This document shows, piece after piece, positions 5,554 through 7,453 of a stretch of 7,453 nucleotides of DNA. Source of the stretch: an uncultured Clostridia bacterium (GTDB lineage Bacteria; Bacillota; Clostridia; Christensenellales; UBA1242). The number at the start of each line of letters is the position of its first letter. Position 1 is the stretch's first letter. Where the stretch lies: the NCBI GenBank assembly GCA_944381255.1, contig CALWKL010000049.1:1-7453 (forward strand), given 5' to 3'. Position numbers and translations under genes: made by a program. The notes beneath the pieces are model-generated. The model was not told where the DNA came from, searched no databases, and worked only from the letters and a program-made list of their open reading frames with translations.

Positions 5554-7453
5554 TTATCCTTGAGTAGTTGCAGGCACATCTGCAATAGTAAATACAGCAC
5601 CTATAGTACCATAGACTGTTGCATAACAATACCCGTCTTCTACATCTTTATATAAGTCTTTGTTAGGTGTAATTTTCCACTTATCCTTTGCCTCACTAGG
5701 GTTTTCGCCTCCAGGCATACATATTGCTCCGTTAGGCGCAATATAAATGATACCTTTAGTTACTGCTTGTTGCAACTTTGATAAATTGGCTTCATAAGCA
5801 GCATTATAAGCACTCTTAGCATCTGTATTTTTAACTAATAATTGCTGGAATGCTTGATATGTGGTCAAAGTCTTACCAGCAGAAGTTGCTTGAGTCTTGA
5901 CAAGTTCTATACCACCTTGTATTTGAGGGTCATTAAGCATACCATTCATTACAGCAAGGTCTGTAATGTAGTTTACTGTTTTTTCAAAATCTAATTGAAG
6001 CGCTACATCAGCACCAGCAACCTCAAAACTTGCAGCTATTGGGCTAGTAGTTGCATCTTCAGCCTCAGAAGACTTGAATGCTGCGACAAAGTTTATTACC
6101 TCAACATTGCTTGAGTTCTTGCTTAAGAAAGTCTTACGAGCGCCTAATTCATCTATTGCGGTATCACTATCAAAGAATGCATTTTGTGCTTTAAGTCCAC
6201 CAAACAAGATTTGTGCGGCTTCGTATGTCTTAAACCAACCTTCTGTACCTGCTACGAATGATTGTAATACAGAACTATCATCTACATATACATGAGGTAC
6301 AGAACCTATTGAACCGGCAATACCATCATTGGTTTTTGAGTAATCGTTAATAATTACCGGACCACCAGCACCGATTAAATTACAATCATTGATGTTTAGA
6401 GTTCTAGCAGAGTTATATATAATTGTACTATAACTATCAAATGCGTTTACTTTGTTTAGGTTAAAGTCTTGATAACTTTCTGTACTACCCTCACTATAAG
6501 TCCTAAATGCTCTACCCTGACCCATATAAGATATATACCAGCGTTGAGAAAGGTTATTGTTCATAGTTATCTTACACTCGTCAGCCTTTAAGAACATCAA
6601 GCCACCACTCAAACTTGCGTCTTCAGACTTATTTGAGTTACCTGTAAGTGCAATATTATTTATTTCAGCAGTTTCTATCAATGCATCTTTTGCCTCATCT
6701 AGAGTTGAATATGTGCCGTCAGTAACTTTTGCTTGAATTTCTTCCATAGTTTGCTGTTCTGCTACATCACGAGCATAGATGGCTATTAGACAGGTATGAG
6801 TAGTTATCGCCTTTGTAGGGTCTCTATTTGTTTCACCCTCTGCTTTATAAATCAGTGGAATATTCTGAGCAGACAAGGTAAAGTAGTTACCTTCTAATAC
6901 AAAGTCTTCACCCTCTGTTAGCGTCCTCTTGTAGATAGATGCCTCAGGCTCTTTGCCTAGATTAGATTCATCTTTTAGCGAACCTATAGCAGGGTCATCG
7001 CTACCTGTGATTCCTTGCTCACCTGCTTGCCAGAAATGAATGTCTGGGATATCGCTTCGATTAATGGTAATGTCATTGTGAAGAATAAATGTGTTGGTAT
7101 TTACTTCCAATGGGATATTGTGTGCAGTCTTATATTCTGTCCACTTTCCACCCATATTTGAGTTGTCGATAGCGGATAAATCAGCGACATTGTAAATATT
7201 GTATCCATCTATTACCTTGAACTCTAATTCACAAGGGCTTACTTGTGCATCGCCATCGCCAAGATTAGCAGGCAATACTGAAATCTTAAATTGCTTTTCA
7301 TTAGCACTTGGAGTAAAGTCAAAAGTATGCTCTTCTCCATCAAATACTACATACTGTTCCAACATACCGCCAGCGAGCTCATCATACTTACTAGTACCCT
7401 CATTCCATAGATAAACTGTAGCGGTCATTGGATAATTGTATATACTCTCACCA
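5554..7453 (-). CDS. Large, probably exported protein with beta-helix-like region; 5' end missing
   Basis: The reading frame stays open to the right edge. An ATG at 7428 has no ribosome-binding site, and the codons before it (GESIYNYP) read on smoothly, so the gene is truncated by the window and any signal peptide is unseen. Positions are counted from the Met at 7428. Residues 1-75 look like a beta-sandwich (VVFDGEEHTFDFTPSA). From 75 to about 250 is mixed sequence with LHNDITI and IYKRTLTEGEDFVLEGNYFTL. Residues about 255-395 have short beta-strand turns rich in Asn, Gly and Asp (LNINDCNLIGAGGPVIINDY), as in right-handed parallel beta-helices. The rest is Ala-rich and helical, ending with a small beta segment. 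There is no LPXTG motif or C-terminal membrane anchor. Composition (many Asn, Thr, Ser; few Lys/Arg clusters) suits a secreted or surface protein, possibly an adhesin or glycan-binding protein. Family and substrate not recognised; no catalytic motif identified. Confidence 0.85.
   Translation of the reverse strand, partial: GESIYNYPMTATVYLWNEGTSKYDELAGGMLEQYVVFDGEEHTFDFTPSANEKQFKISVLPANLGDGDAQVSPCELEFKVIDGYNIYNVADLSAIDNSNMGGKWTEYKTAHNIPLEVNTNTFILHNDITINRSDIPDIHFWQAGEQGITGSDDPAIGSLKDESNLGKEPEASIYKRTLTEGEDFVLEGNYFTLSAQNIPLIYKAEGETNRDPTKAITTHTCLIAIYARDVAEQQTMEEIQAKVTDGTYSTLDEAKDALIETAEINNIALTGNSNKSEDASLSGGLMFLKADECKITMNNNLSQRWYISYMGQGRAFRTYSEGSTESYQDFNLNKVNAFDSYSTIIYNSARTLNINDCNLIGAGGPVIINDYSKTNDGIAGSIGSVPHVYVDDSSVLQSFVAGTEGWFKTYEAAQILFGGLKAQNAFFDSDTAIDELGARKTFLSKNSSNVEVINFVAAFKSSEAEDATTSPIAASFEVAGADVALQLDFEKTVNYITDLAVMNGMLNDPQIQGGIELVKTQATSAGKTLTTYQAFQQLLVKNTDAKSAYNAAYEANLSKLQQAVTKGIIYIAPNGAICMPGGENPSEAKDKWKITPNKDLYKDVEDGYCYATVYGTIGAVFTIADVPATTQG

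Noticed and set aside
7426..7428. ATG at 7428 as the true start of the large protein
   Set aside because: No ribosome-binding site precedes it, and the frame continues open upstream to the edge with beta-strand-like residues.
1..7453. CRISPR array, insertion sequence, tRNA, rRNA or phage attachment site
   Set aside because: I found no regularly spaced repeats, transposase, terminal inverted repeats or cloverleaf-like sequence; the only repeat is the coding one in tig.

Overview
The window is a chromosomal stretch from an A+T-rich bacterium, most likely a low-GC Bacillota (Firmicutes), possibly a gut clostridial or related lineage. Four observations support this: the gene order trigger factor - clpP - clpX, the near-consensus AGGAGG Shine-Dalgarno sites, promoters of TTGAAA-17-TAtAAT type with extended -10 TGn, and intrinsic terminators with short A/T-flanked stems. 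Tryptophan is encoded by TGG and every gene with a visible end stops at TAA, so nothing points to a non-standard code. The lineage assignment is inference; there is no rRNA or marker gene here to fix it.

Layout from right to left. A long minus-strand gene (5554 to beyond the right edge, 5' end missing) encodes an unrecognised, probably exported protein with a beta-sandwich-like N-terminal part, a beta-helix-like middle and a helical C-terminal part. It converges on a plus-strand gene (4821-5486) for a small zinc-ribbon protein with four predicted membrane helices, and a near-perfect bidirectional terminator separates them. The zinc-ribbon gene is divergent from the protein quality-control block, and the 245-base gap between them holds one clear promoter for each side. 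The block runs leftward: tig (trigger factor, 4575-3088), clpP (3021-2449), clpX (2437-1187). Left of it lies a 303-residue protein of unknown function (1121-210) with its own strong promoter. A terminator follows at 134-94, then about 90 A+T-rich bases without a convincing gene.

Function. Trigger factor receives nascent chains at the ribosome. ClpX unfolds substrates and threads them into the ClpP barrel for degradation. clpP and clpX are tightly coupled, with the clpX ribosome-binding site overlapping the clpP stop codon. A strong hairpin-plus-T-tract sits between tig and clpP with no room for a promoter after it, so clpPX expression probably depends on read-through or on a promoter inside tig.

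The genes are mainly housekeeping. The unusual points are a histone-H1-like Lys/Ala/Thr/Ser tail on trigger factor, altered normally conserved positions in ClpX (RKH loop) and ClpP (residues next to the catalytic serine), and three unrecognised proteins. I do not see a clear new multi-gene system.
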